A stretch of DNA of 29,280 nucleotides from Chitinophagales bacterium. GTDB taxonomy: Bacteria; Bacteroidota; Bacteroidia; Chitinophagales; UBA2359. This document shows, piece by piece, positions 8,311-19,146 of the stretch (the first letter of the stretch is position 1; every line of letters begins with the position of its first letter). The DNA is taken from positions 1 to 29,280 of the forward strand of contig JAHDDN010000013.1 of assembly GCA_020629335.1 (NCBI GenBank), written 5' to 3'. The notes below the pieces were generated by a model, which was given only the letters and a program-made list of their open reading frames with translations, was not told where the DNA came from and did no database searches. The position numbers were made by a program, and so were the translations under genes.

Positions 8311-11300
8311 ATGAATAAAATTGTGTTATTGATGCTAATGCTGTGTTTAAGCACTAGTGTGTGGGGACAGAAAATCAAGGAGTTTTCCACTGATCCCGCC
8401 GAGTTTATAAGCCAGTTGCAAGCTGAATTTACTGCTTCTAAGAAATCGAAAGCTATTGCAGCTCTGAATGAGTTTGTGTCTAATCAGCAGTCTGGAGCAG
8501 TATCAGATGCCCAAATAAAACAAATCAATAGTTTGTTTAATGAAATGCTCAGCAAACGCTATCGAATTTCACCTCATTTCGAAAATTATTTCAAAAGTGT
8601 GAATAGCTTAGTAGCAAAGGGCTGGATGAATAAATTTGATTCGTGGCATAAGTTAGTGGAAGCATTAATTAAAAGAGCCAAAAAAGGGGAGTTTAATGAA
8701 TATAAGCACTTTCTGGAGTTTTCAACCAATTACTTTGCTACGAATCAGTTGACCAAGCAGGGAAATAAATCTTATGGCGTAGAGGGTGATTCTTTCAGTT
8801 TTCTATTGAATGGGGAAGAAATTGAAGTGCAATTTAAAGATATTGATCTCAAAGGTGCTTCTGCTAAGGATAGTTTGATGATTTACAAGACTTCAGCTAC
8901 CTATTTCCCCTTAAAGTACCTATGGAAAGGGAATAAGGGGACGGTGACTTGGGAAAGAAATGGCTTAGATGCCAATCAAGTTTATGCCGAGCTAGATGCC
9001 TATGAATTTGATCTTAAGAAAGGAGAGTATAGCTGTAAAGAGGTTGTTTTTTATTATAAAGAAATATTTGATAAAGCATTAAAGGGAGACTTAAAAGATA
9101 AATTTAGTGCGCCAATGGCTGGTAAGTATATTTATCCGCAATTTGAGTCTTATGCTAATGATTTAGTCATTGATAAGTTAATCCCACAAATCTCCATGAA
9201 GGGCGGTTTTAAGCTTGAAGGAAGAGATATTCTGGGAGTTGGTACGAATGAGAAACCAGCTCGGATGACCTTCTCCACCCAAGATGGTAAGAAAGTTATG
9301 AATGCTTATTCGAATATTATCTCTATTAAAAATAATCAAGAGGTTAATTCAGCCAAGACCAAAACCTCCATTTATTTCGAAAATGACTCAATTTATCACC
9401 CTAACTTAGATCTTTTCTATGATGGAAATACGCAAAATTTAAGATTAGTAAGAGGGGAGAAGGCAAGTAGTAAGGCTTCTTATGTAGATTCTTATCATAC
9501 GGTTGTATTAGATGTGGATGGTATCTACTGGAATTTGAATGAGCCTGTACTTAATTTTAAAATGGTACAAAGGGCCAATGTACAGCCTGTAAGAGTAGAG
9601 TCTTTTAATTACTATAACAAGGGAGTCGTCGAAAGCTATTTAGTTACTTCTGAATATAATCCTATCCAAAAATTAGCCAATTGGTTTGATAGCACCCGTG
9701 ATCCTGTATTGTCTGCCGAAGATTTTGCCAGATACATTAAGGGACAATATACTGTAGAAAGCATCCGAACAGTCATCGTGGATTTAGTCGAAGATGGTTT
9801 CATCCTTTTTGATCCAGAAACGAATATGATTACGATTTTGGAAAAGGCGATTCACTATGATAATGCCATGAAGAAAAAGGTGGATTATGATAACATCCTC
9901 CTCAACTCTATGGCTAAGCAAGAAAATGCCCAATTAGACTTAGAAAATAATGAGCTTTTAGTGACAGGGGTGGAAAGAGTGATGTTAAGTGATTCGCAAA
10001 ATGTCGTATTCTTCCCAGATCGAAAAATGCTCCGCCTATTGAAAGATAGAGATATGCTAATTGATGGCGGACTCTCTGCTGGTATGATTGATTTTGGTGG
10101 GAAAGATTTTGCCTTTAAATATCAGAACTTTAAGGTCGAAATGGACTCGACAGATAGAATGCAGCTTTATGTTCCTCCATTAGACGCAAAGAAAAGACAT
10201 GACAATCCAAGTAAAATCATGCCTATCCGTACGATTATTGAAGATGTCACGGGCGTACTTTATGTAGACAAGCCTCATAATAAATCGGGTTTAGAAGATT
10301 ATCCAGAGTATCCTATCTTCGATGCAACAGGTAATTCCTTTATCTATTACGATAGTAAAAAATTATACGAAGGAGCTTATAATAGACAAGAGTTTTATTT
10401 CCGACTCGATCCATTCAAATTAGAAGGTATTGATCGAGTAGAAGCCAGTCAATTAGTCTTCCCTGGTATCATGCACTATGGAGATATTTTCCCTGATCTC
10501 GAACAAACAGCCGTCCTGAAAGAAGATTTAACTATTGGATTCAGCGATGAGTTAACAGGTAAAAATACGCCTGCCTATAAGGCTACAGGTGTGTTCAATG
10601 GCTCGGTAGATTTAAGTATCTCAGAAGGCTTAAGGGGGAAGGGACAAATGGACTTTTTAAGTACTTCTGTTTATGCGCAAGATTTTGTATTCTTCCCAGA
10701 TTCTATGAATACGGTTACGGATAGTGTTTCTATGGTACAGAAAAGTATTGATGGTATTTCTTTCCCTCAAATGAGAGCTAAAACAGTCAAATTACACTGG
10801 ATTCCTTATGCTGATTCTATGCTACTCAAAATGATGGATACGCCATTTGATATGTACAATAGAGAAATGCGCTTTAAAGGAAATATGCTCGTTTCTTCTA
10901 AAGGCTTAAAAGGAAAAGGAAAATGTATCATTGAGCAAGGAACCATCATGGGTAGCGAGTTTACCTTCGAAGGAGATGCCTTTGAGGGGGCACAAACTTC
11001 CTTGACCATTAAAGCAACAGGAGGGAAGAAGAAAAACGCTCTGGAAGCAACAGGCTTTAGTACAGATGTCGATTGGTCAGCCAAAACGGCCGTCTTTGAA
11101 GCCGAATCTGATACTATTAATATAGAAATGCCACTGGCACAATTCCGATCCAATTCTTCCCGTATCGACTGGGATCTCGAAAAAGGAGAGGTGACTGTCT
11201 CTGCTGGTACAGGCAAGCTGCCTACCTTTACCTCTCTCAAAGAGGAGCAAAAAGGCCTCCAATTTGAAGCCGAAAAAGCCGTTTTAGACGTAGCAGAAAA

Positions 11301-13086
11301 CACACTGAATATCGAAGGAGTAGGACGTATATTCGTAGGAGATGCGGGTATTACTCCCGAAAATCAATCTTTTGATATCCTTTCTGATGCGAAAATCAAT
11401 CAATTAAAAAATGCCGAAATCGTAACGGATCTCGAAAATGAATACCACAAGATCAGTGGCGCTACAGTAGATATTACAAGCAGCGAATTCTTCTTTGGCT
11501 TTGGCGATTATAATTATACTAATGCAGTAGGTACCCAATTGATCAAAATGGATTCCCTTTATACACGTAACCGTTTTGAAGATATCGCCCAAGCTAATGA
11601 AGCCGCAAGATTGAAAAAAGAAGCCGAAAAAGCAGCCGCTAAAGAAGCCAAACAAGACGCTAAAGAAAAAAAGAAAGATAAAAAAGCCAAGGATATGACG
11701 ATTGACGAAATCGTGGAGGAGGAAGAAGGCAAAAAAGAAGAAACAGAAGAGAAAAAGGAGCCAGCAGAAAAAGAGTCAGCAGCAGAAGAAGAGGAAACAA
11801 AAAAAGAAAAGAAAAAGAAATCTAAAAAAGAAGAAGGAGATCCATATATCGCCTATACCTACGGCTCGGGCCAAATTCCAATGGATCAAAATTTCAAATT
11901 AGACGAAACACTCCTCTTTAAAGGAGACGTTAAACTGGACTCTAAAGAACCTCAATTAACTTTCAAAGGATTTGCCAAAATTGATCTTCAAACAGATGAG
12001 GTAGATAGCGAGTGGTTTAGCTTTGAAGATGATATTGATCCGAATAATATTACGCTGGTATTGGAAGATCCAGTGAGTGAAAACAAAGATTCTCTCTATG
12101 TAGGTATTAGCTATAATCCCGATGAAATGGAAGTGTATTCTACCTTCTTAAATGTCAAAAAATCTAAGGTGGATAGAAATATTTTCCAAGCATCAGGTGC
12201 CTTAGAATACCAAGAAGCAGAGAAGTCTTATCGAATCGCCAGTGAAGATAAAATAGCTGCCAAAACAAGAGTAGGAAATGTATTCAGCCTATATGATCGA
12301 GAAGAAATTATCAAAGGAGAAGGCGAACTTTTCTTCGGGGAAAATTATGGTCTCTTAGAAGCTAAAACGGCAGGAACCATCATTCACGATCTAAATGCAG
12401 ACACCATCAGTTTGGAAGATGTAGGAATCGCCCTCAACTTCCATTTTGATAAGAAAATACTAGAATCTATGGCGGCGGATATCAAAGGTTTAGCCGCTGA
12501 AAATGATGAAGTAACTTATCAAGAGACAGGCTTCGCCACTGCTTTAGGCGGCCTTCTTAAAGAAAAAGGAGCAGATGCCGTACTCAATAAGATCATTGAT
12601 GACGATTACTTCGATAAGCCCAAAAGCTTTGATCCAACCCTCTTCCTTTGCAATGTAGACATGGTTTGGGATACCCTCAATCAAACCTTCCGTTCTGCCG
12701 GTAAATTTGGAGTTTCCCACATCGGCGATGCCTATATCAATCGCATGGTGGATGGCTACATCGAGTTTGGGCCACGTAGAAGCGGTGATTATTTCCACAT
12801 CTATATCGAGTTGGAAGACGTTGAAACCAGCTCCAAAGAATGGTACTATCTCTACTACAAAAATAGCCTCTCCAAAAAAGATGGCACCGAGAGTGGCATT
12901 TTACACATGGTATCTTCCAACCCAAGTTTCAATGATAATCTGGCAGGCCTTAGCCCCAAAAAGAAAATGCAAAAAGTAGACAAAGAAGATCCCAGAAGCT
13001 TCGAATTTACCCTCGCATCCATGTTCAAGAAAACCAATTTCATGTCCAGAATGTTTGAAATACAAGATCGACAAGGACAAGAATAA
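8311..13086 (+). CDS. Very large exported protein of unknown function
   Basis: The 1591-aa product has a typical signal peptide (about residues 1-20, ending VWGQ) and no later membrane segment or T9SS sorting domain, so it is probably periplasmic. The N-terminal third is mixed helix and strand. From about residue 540 many glycine-containing beta units follow (for example GLRGKGQMDF, GLKGKGKCIIEQG, LTFKGFAKIDL), a texture like OstA/LptA or AsmA/TamB-type stacked beta repeats; I cannot assign it to any of these. A highly charged, low-complexity stretch rich in E, K and A covers about 1095-1180 and probably forms a helix or flexible linker. No catalytic motif is visible. It appears monocistronic; repeat A3 follows within 45 bases. 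Function unknown. Confidence 0.93.
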   Translation: MNKIVLLMLMLCLSTSVWGQKIKEFSTDPAEFISQLQAEFTASKKSKAIAALNEFVSNQQSGAVSDAQIKQINSLFNEMLSKRYRISPHFENYFKSVNSLVAKGWMNKFDSWHKLVEALIKRAKKGEFNEYKHFLEFSTNYFATNQLTKQGNKSYGVEGDSFSFLLNGEEIEVQFKDIDLKGASAKDSLMIYKTSATYFPLKYLWKGNKGTVTWERNGLDANQVYAELDAYEFDLKKGEYSCKEVVFYYKEIFDKALKGDLKDKFSAPMAGKYIYPQFESYANDLVIDKLIPQISMKGGFKLEGRDILGVGTNEKPARMTFSTQDGKKVMNAYSNIISIKNNQEVNSAKTKTSIYFENDSIYHPNLDLFYDGNTQNLRLVRGEKASSKASYVDSYHTVVLDVDGIYWNLNEPVLNFKMVQRANVQPVRVESFNYYNKGVVESYLVTSEYNPIQKLANWFDSTRDPVLSAEDFARYIKGQYTVESIRTVIVDLVEDGFILFDPETNMITILEKAIHYDNAMKKKVDYDNILLNSMAKQENAQLDLENNELLVTGVERVMLSDSQNVVFFPDRKMLRLLKDRDMLIDGGLSAGMIDFGGKDFAFKYQNFKVEMDSTDRMQLYVPPLDAKKRHDNPSKIMPIRTIIEDVTGVLYVDKPHNKSGLEDYPEYPIFDATGNSFIYYDSKKLYEGAYNRQEFYFRLDPFKLEGIDRVEASQLVFPGIMHYGDIFPDLEQTAVLKEDLTIGFSDELTGKNTPAYKATGVFNGSVDLSISEGLRGKGQMDFLSTSVYAQDFVFFPDSMNTVTDSVSMVQKSIDGISFPQMRAKTVKLHWIPYADSMLLKMMDTPFDMYNREMRFKGNMLVSSKGLKGKGKCIIEQGTIMGSEFTFEGDAFEGAQTSLTIKATGGKKKNALEATGFSTDVDWSAKTAVFEAESDTINIEMPLAQFRSNSSRIDWDLEKGEVTVSAGTGKLPTFTSLKEEQKGLQFEAEKAVLDVAENTLNIEGVGRIFVGDAGITPENQSFDILSDAKINQLKNAEIVTDLENEYHKISGATVDITSSEFFFGFGDYNYTNAVGTQLIKMDSLYTRNRFEDIAQANEAARLKKEAEKAAAKEAKQDAKEKKKDKKAKDMTIDEIVEEEEGKKEETEEKKEPAEKESAAEEEETKKEKKKKSKKEEGDPYIAYTYGSGQIPMDQNFKLDETLLFKGDVKLDSKEPQLTFKGFAKIDLQTDEVDSEWFSFEDDIDPNNITLVLEDPVSENKDSLYVGISYNPDEMEVYSTFLNVKKSKVDRNIFQASGALEYQEAEKSYRIASEDKIAAKTRVGNVFSLYDREEIIKGEGELFFGENYGLLEAKTAGTIIHDLNADTISLEDVGIALNFHFDKKILESMAADIKGLAAENDEVTYQETGFATALGGLLKEKGADAVLNKIIDDDYFDKPKSFDPTLFLCNVDMVWDTLNQTFRSAGKFGVSHIGDAYINRMVDGYIEFGPRRSGDYFHIYIELEDVETSSKEWYYLYYKNSLSKKDGTESGILHMVSSNPSFNDNLAGLSPKKKMQKVDKEDPRSFEFTLASMFKKTNFMSRMFEIQDRQGQE

Positions 13087-13126
13087 ACAATTTCCTATCT
13101 TCGTTGTCTAAAAGTACAACTATTTT

Positions 13127-13356
13127 GGGCGTGCCCATGCGTTTTTATACTCGAGTCTTGTACACGTATGAATTCATCGTTGATCATTACGCATTCAACA
13201 TTCGCCGAAGGCGCATGGTCGGGCTGTCCGTTCTTATGTGGCTATGCGGCTCTAAGTCTGCTAAGTGCTGCTTGTCTGCCCTGCGGGCCAGCCATCGCAT
13301 CACTAAGCGCCCTAAGTCGCCGCATAAACGCCCCATACCACTACCATCCCTCACGC
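13127..13356 (+). repeat. Family A structured dispersed repeat, copy A3
   Basis: Forward copy between the 8311 gene and the M48 protease gene. The ends are GCGTG (13129-13133) and CACGC (13352-13356), a third version of the paired closing stem. The second stem is CCATGCG (13135-13141) with CGCATGG (13212-13218). The core TCGGGCTGTCCG, a GCCC-TGC-GGGC hairpin and a CATACCAC tail are present; the TATGTGGC inner stem has one mismatch on its 3' side (GCCCCATA). It ends 22 bases before the protease start codon, so it probably lies inside that gene's leader. Confidence 0.87.
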
Positions 13357-13378
13357 AGGGCAATTAAAACTTAACGTT

Positions 13379-14176
13379 ATGAAAAAATATTGGATAATAG
13401 CCATCGCTTTACTCTTCATTATCACCGCTTGTTCTAAAGTACCAGTAACAGGCCGTAGACAAATGAACCTACTACCCGAAAGTACGCTCATGAGCATGAG
13501 TCTCACCTCCTACAACCAATTTCTCAAAGAAAACAAAACAGTCAAATCAGGTGGAGATGCCCAAAGAGTCAAAAGGGTCGGCAGCAAAATAGCATCAGCC
13601 GTTAATGCTTACCTCAAACAAAAAAAACTCATCAAAAGAGTCAAAGGATATAAATGGGAATTCAATCTGGTAGATGATGATCAAGCCAATGCATGGGCCA
13701 TGCCAGGTGGTAAAGTAGTCGTCTACTCAGGCATTTTACCTATCACCAAAGATGATAAAGGCTTAGCAGTAGTGATGGGACATGAGGTAGCACATGCCAT
13801 CGCTCGTCACGGAAACGAAAGAGTTAGCCAACAACTAGGCGTTCAATTAGGTGGTATTGGTCTGGCAGTAGCCATCAAGGACAAACCTGCCCAAACACAA
13901 GAAATATTCAATCAAGCTTATGGTTATGGTACCAGCGTAGGATTGATGTTGCCATTCTCTCGTAAACACGAATCCGAAGCGGATCAAATGGGATTAGTAT
14001 TCATGGCAATGGCTGGATATGATCCAAGAGAAGCACCAAAATTCTGGCAGCGAATGAGCAAACAAGGCGGTCAACAACCACCAGAGTTTTTAAGTACTCA
14101 CCCAAGCCACGCTACCAGAGTAAAAGACCTCAACGACTACATGCCCAAGGCATTAAAATATTACAAAAAGAAATAA
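13379..14176 (+). CDS. M48-family zinc metalloprotease, lipoprotein
   Basis: The 265-aa product opens with a lipoprotein signal peptide with lipobox ITAC (Cys18 would be lipidated). The zinc site is HEVAH (His135, Glu136, His139), with the third ligand in the downstream ESEAD motif (Glu200 region), typical of the Oma1/LoiP/BepA branch of peptidase M48. The closing STHPSHATRVKDL motif also fits this family. It is a single-domain form without the TPR tail of BepA, so it is closer to LoiP/YcaL-like proteases that clean up misfolded envelope proteins. The ATG at 13379 gives the correct signal peptide. The next gene starts two bases after the stop, so the two are probably co-transcribed. Confidence 0.95.
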   Translation: MKKYWIIAIALLFIITACSKVPVTGRRQMNLLPESTLMSMSLTSYNQFLKENKTVKSGGDAQRVKRVGSKIASAVNAYLKQKKLIKRVKGYKWEFNLVDDDQANAWAMPGGKVVVYSGILPITKDDKGLAVVMGHEVAHAIARHGNERVSQQLGVQLGGIGLAVAIKDKPAQTQEIFNQAYGYGTSVGLMLPFSRKHESEADQMGLVFMAMAGYDPREAPKFWQRMSKQGGQQPPEFLSTHPSHATRVKDLNDYMPKALKYYKKK

Positions 14177-14177
14177 A

Positions 14178-14849
14178 TTGCCCACACCTCCAAAAAACAA
14201 ATTCCGCCAATACCTAAGCTACTTTATTACCCAAAATATAGAGAAAACAAGCAGTCAATGGAATCCCGTATTGGAGATCAATTTAGCCAATGGCCGCTAC
14301 CGCTTAGATACTAAGAATGCGACCTATTCCTATGAAGATCGCTATCAAAGCTTCCGTACAGCTTTCGAAGCTATGAAACTCCACCCCAACAGTCTAAAAG
14401 AAGTATTGGTTTTAGGATTCGGTTTGGGTAGTATCCCTTACCTACTGGAATTCAGCTTTGAGCAATCTGCCCATTATACTGGGGTAGACATAGATACAGA
14501 AGTCATCCGTTTGGCTCGTAAATATATGGAACCAATCCTCCTCCAAAAAACAGATTTAATAGCCCAAGATGCCTTGGATTATGTCCAAAACTCTCAACAA
14601 AAATTTGATCTAATTGCTTGTGATATATTCATTGATATACATACTCCAGAAAAATTCTTTGAATTGTCATTTTTAAAAGCGCTAAATCGTCTAATGGAAC
14701 GGAATGCCTATATGGTATTTAGTATGCTAATCACAAGCGCTGAGATGAAAAGAAAAGCGGAAGACTTTCATCAGAAAAATTTAGTACTTGTGTTTAATCA
14801 AGTAAAAGTAGTAGACAGTCCAGGCAATCGTTTGTTTATTTGCCAATAA
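14178..14849 (+). CDS. SAM-dependent methyltransferase-fold protein, spermidine synthase-like
   Basis: The 223-aa product carries a Rossmann methyltransferase core: motif I VLVLGFGLGSIPYLL (about residues 75-89), an acidic loop GVDIDTEVIRLARKY, and DLIACDIFID. This order matches the spermidine synthase (SpeE)-like branch, in which members may transfer aminopropyl or methyl groups. Sequence alone does not show which substrate is used, and SpeE-specific substrate residues are not evident. The start is a TTG at 14178, one base after the protease stop; the next in-frame ATG is too far downstream to be right. The close spacing suggests an operon with the protease. Confidence 0.82.
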   Translation: MPTPPKNKFRQYLSYFITQNIEKTSSQWNPVLEINLANGRYRLDTKNATYSYEDRYQSFRTAFEAMKLHPNSLKEVLVLGFGLGSIPYLLEFSFEQSAHYTGVDIDTEVIRLARKYMEPILLQKTDLIAQDALDYVQNSQQKFDLIACDIFIDIHTPEKFFELSFLKALNRLMERNAYMVFSMLITSAEMKRKAEDFHQKNLVLVFNQVKVVDSPGNRLFICQ

Positions 14850-15188
14850 AGATTGCGCATAATCAGACGCTTATATCAATGTGAAAAAAAAACAAAAAAA
14901 AAGTAGTAAATTTGATCGCCAAATTTTTGGCTTCATTGAATCAGCAATTCTCGTTTTAGCTTGCCACAACTACCTGTCATCCCGAGCGCGTCAGCGCACA
15001 GGGATCTATTACGACAAAAATCAAGGATTTGGGAGGCTAAACTCATTAATTGCAATCGTTTTTACCATTAATATCATCTCTTGGGAGCTGAAGTTAGATA
15101 TTAATTGGCCAAAACGAGAATTGCTGTCATTGAATACTTTAGATAACCTTGAGTATTTATCTTTTTATAACCTTAAAAATCTTATAAG
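14850..15188. other. Gap with no convincing gene
   Basis: About 340 bases between the methyltransferase and the 15189 gene. A 106-codon GTG-start frame crosses it, but its product has low-complexity ends, runs through a palindromic repeat at 14973-15007 and overlaps the next gene, so I do not call it. The promoter of the 15189 gene is presumably in the AT-rich right end. Confidence 0.5.
14973..15007. repeat. Short palindromic dispersed repeat (GTCATCCCGAGCG type)
   Basis: CCTGTCATCCCGAGCGCG followed by TCAGCGCACAGGGATC folds as GCGC-GTCA-GCGC inside outer CCTGT/ACAGG pairing. The opening GTCATCCCGAGCG and closing GGGATCT resemble a short palindrome I know as common between genes in many Bacteroidota. 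It is a single copy here, so identity with that family is from memory. Confidence 0.55.
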
Positions 15189-15878
15189 ATGTACAAATTA
15201 GTATTTCTGTTATTAGCAATGCTATTTAGCTTTAATATTGCAGCTCAGAATGTTGATGCGAGCACCGTATCAGAGCTTTTAAGCAAATATCAAGCTAATA
15301 ATGAAGTAGCTGATCTGGAATCAGCTAAAAAATTAATCGACAAGGCAACTATAGAAAGTCCCAATAATATGGAGCTTTGGTCTTTAAAAGCAGCCATCTG
15401 CACTGAAATGGCTAAACTAACTGATAGCGATCTGTCAGAAGGAGCTATTGTTGAGGGGATAGAGGCATATGAAAAAACCCTAGAAACAGATAAGGATGGT
15501 AAAGCAAGAAATACAACTTTAAGAAAGTTGTATGACCTTAAACTCCTAGCAAATGCAGAAGCAGTAGAGCATTATAAAGAACAAGATTATGAGAGTGCTT
15601 ATGATTCTTATCAAAAAGCTTATGATCTTAATAAGTTAGAATTGGAATATCCTATGATTCCAAGAATAGACACTGCAACGATTTACTCATTATGGATCAA
15701 TGCAAAATTAGCGAATAATGGAGCAGTTGCCAGAGAGCATTTAGAAGACTTAATCAACTTAGAATATAATCGTCCAGAACTTTATGATGAGATGATTAAG
15801 CTATACCGAGCAGATGGTGCTGAACAAAAAGCTATTGTAATGGAAGAAAAGAAAAAACGACTATTCGGTAATGATTAA
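15189..15878 (+). CDS. Exported helical-repeat (TPR-like) protein
   Basis: The 229-aa product has a signal peptide (about residues 1-20, ending NIAAQ) followed by an all-helical region with TPR-like spacing and residues (for example NNMELWSLKAAICTEMA and YESAYDSYQKAYDLN). It is probably a periplasmic or outer-membrane-associated interaction protein; no enzyme motif is visible. The ATG at 15189 places the signal peptide correctly. The gene is convergent with proC and the two share a bidirectional terminator. Confidence 0.88.
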   Translation: MYKLVFLLLAMLFSFNIAAQNVDASTVSELLSKYQANNEVADLESAKKLIDKATIESPNNMELWSLKAAICTEMAKLTDSDLSEGAIVEGIEAYEKTLETDKDGKARNTTLRKLYDLKLLANAEAVEHYKEQDYESAYDSYQKAYDLNKLELEYPMIPRIDTATIYSLWINAKLANNGAVAREHLEDLINLEYNRPELYDEMIKLYRADGAEQKAIVMEEKKKRLFGND

Positions 15879-15880
15879 AA

Positions 15881-15916
15881 ACAAAGGCTCTTGCATCGCA
15901 AGGGCCTTTGTTTTTT
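15881..15916. terminator. Bidirectional terminator between the 15189 gene and proC
   Basis: A strong interrupted stem (ACAAAGGC, CTTGC / GCAAG, GCCTTTGT) is followed by six T on the + strand and, read on the minus strand, by five T interrupted only by its last stem base. It sits directly between two convergent genes and can stop transcription from both sides. Confidence 0.93.
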
Positions 15917-15919
15917 AAT

Positions 15920-16732
15920 CTATTTTGAAGTTTCTTCTCCTAACTCAACAGCCCTATTAAAAGCAGCCTTTAAACCCTTCTGTATAGAATCCCCAATAGC
16001 GGTTTCATTGAATACTTTTAAGGCTGCTTCAGTGGTTCCTCCTCTGGAAGCAACTCTCTTGATCCACTCCTCACAAGAAATGGCATTTTTATTCTGTAAA
16101 TGTATAGCCCCTAAGAATGTCTGCCATACTAATAACTCTGCTTGAGATTCATTAAAGCCAATTTCACACGCCGCTTTAATCATCGCATCCATATAGTAAT
16201 ACACATAAGCTGGCCCGCTACCAGACACAGCAGTTACCGCATCTAACATTCGTTCCTCCTCAAAGTAGATCGCCTTGCCAGTTGTACTTAATAAGTTTTG
16301 TACTTGGATTAGTTCATTTCGAGTTACTTCTTCATTTGCGGTAAAGCCAGTCATGCCCATACCGATTTGGGCAGGAAGGTTAGGCATCGCTCTGATAATT
16401 CGCTTAATACCCAATTCTTTCTCAATAGTATCTACCTTAACCCCAGCCATAATGGACAACACAATATGGTGATCCTCTCGAATGTGAGGCTTTAGGCGAG
16501 GATATAAAGAAGCCGAATCTTGCGGTTTTACCGCTAATACAATTAACTGTGAGTCTTTTACGAAATCCCCTGAAGTTGTTTTTAAATGAATATTGAGTTC
16601 TCTTAACCTCTGTAGTGCTTCTACATTTCGCTCGACAATAGTTAGGTCATCAGGCCTTATAATGTGTGCGGATAAAAAACTTCTGGCGAAGGTACTACCC
16701 ATATTCCCTCCACCAATAATGATTGTTTTCAT
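15920..16732 (-). CDS. proC: Pyrroline-5-carboxylate reductase
   Basis: The enzyme reduces 1-pyrroline-5-carboxylate to L-proline with NAD(P)H, the last step of proline synthesis, in the cytoplasm. The 270-aa product begins with the dinucleotide-binding loop IIIGGGNMGS, and carries AVKPQD, the AVSGSGPAYVYYYMDAM segment and the family signature RVASRGGTTEAALKVFNE. Length matches the family (about 265-280). I choose the ATG at 16732 (MKTIIIGGG); an upstream in-frame start at 16762 would add ten residues before the first beta strand with no family support. It is divergent from fadH across a 92-base promoter region. Confidence 0.97.
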   Translation of the reverse strand: MKTIIIGGGNMGSTFARSFLSAHIIRPDDLTIVERNVEALQRLRELNIHLKTTSGDFVKDSQLIVLAVKPQDSASLYPRLKPHIREDHHIVLSIMAGVKVDTIEKELGIKRIIRAMPNLPAQIGMGMTGFTANEEVTRNELIQVQNLLSTTGKAIYFEEERMLDAVTAVSGSGPAYVYYYMDAMIKAACEIGFNESQAELLVWQTFLGAIHLQNKNAISCEEWIKRVASRGGTTEAALKVFNETAIGDSIQKGLKAAFNRAVELGEETSK

Positions 16733-18855
<2,123 letters not shown>

Positions 18856-18915
18856 GGACGTTGCACTGCAACGTCCGTACGAATTCTCTGGAAGTTCCTT
18901 AGAACGTCCGTACGA
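18856..18915. repeat. Palindrome and short direct repeat after fadH
   Basis: GGACGTTGCA-C-TGCAACGTCC (18856-18876) is a perfect 10-bp-arm palindrome starting at the base after the fadH stop codon. The sequence AACGTCCGTACGA recurs at 18903-18915. Palindromes of this GTTGCACTGCAAC type are common between genes in many genomes. There is no T-run, so it is not a standard terminator, though it could stabilise the fadH mRNA end. Confidence 0.7.
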
Positions 18916-18919
18916 GATT

Positions 18920-19141
18920 GGCTTAGGGATGGCAGCGGTATGTGGCGTCCATGATGCGACTTACGTAGCTTAGCGATGCGATGGCTGGCCCGAAGGGCAG
19001 ACAAGCAGCGCTTAGCGAAGTAGGAGCAGCATAGCCACATAAGAGCGTACAGCCCGACCCTTTCTAATTTTTTGATCGGAGGGCGGACACATAGGTAAGC
19101 GCCCCTACAATCCGATCAAAAAATTAGGAAGGGGAAGCCCC
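18920..19141 (-). repeat. Family A structured dispersed repeat, copy A4
   Basis: Reverse copy filling the gap between the convergent fadH and histidine kinase genes; it ends 5 bases from the kinase stop codon. Closing stem GGCTT (18920-18924) with AAGCC (19135-19139). Second stem: 22-nt arms 19058-19079 and 19112-19133, 21 of 22 paired. Inner stem TATGTGGC (18939-18946) with GCCACATA (19034-19041). The loop after the second stem (AGGGCGGACACATAG) is close to that of copy A2. Confidence 0.88.
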
Positions 19142-19146
19142 AAATC

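Noticed and set aside
13104..13374. Open frames encoding RRRMVGLSVLMWLCGS-like peptides, also at 25867-26061 and (other strand) 18825-19040
   Set aside because: The shared peptide comes from the repeated DNA of family A read in one frame. Flanks diverge, there is no start-site support, and the elements covary as folded structures rather than as codons.
14881..15201. 106-codon frame with GTG start
   Set aside because: Low-complexity start, runs through a palindromic repeat, overlaps the signal peptide start of the 15189 gene, and matches no family I know.
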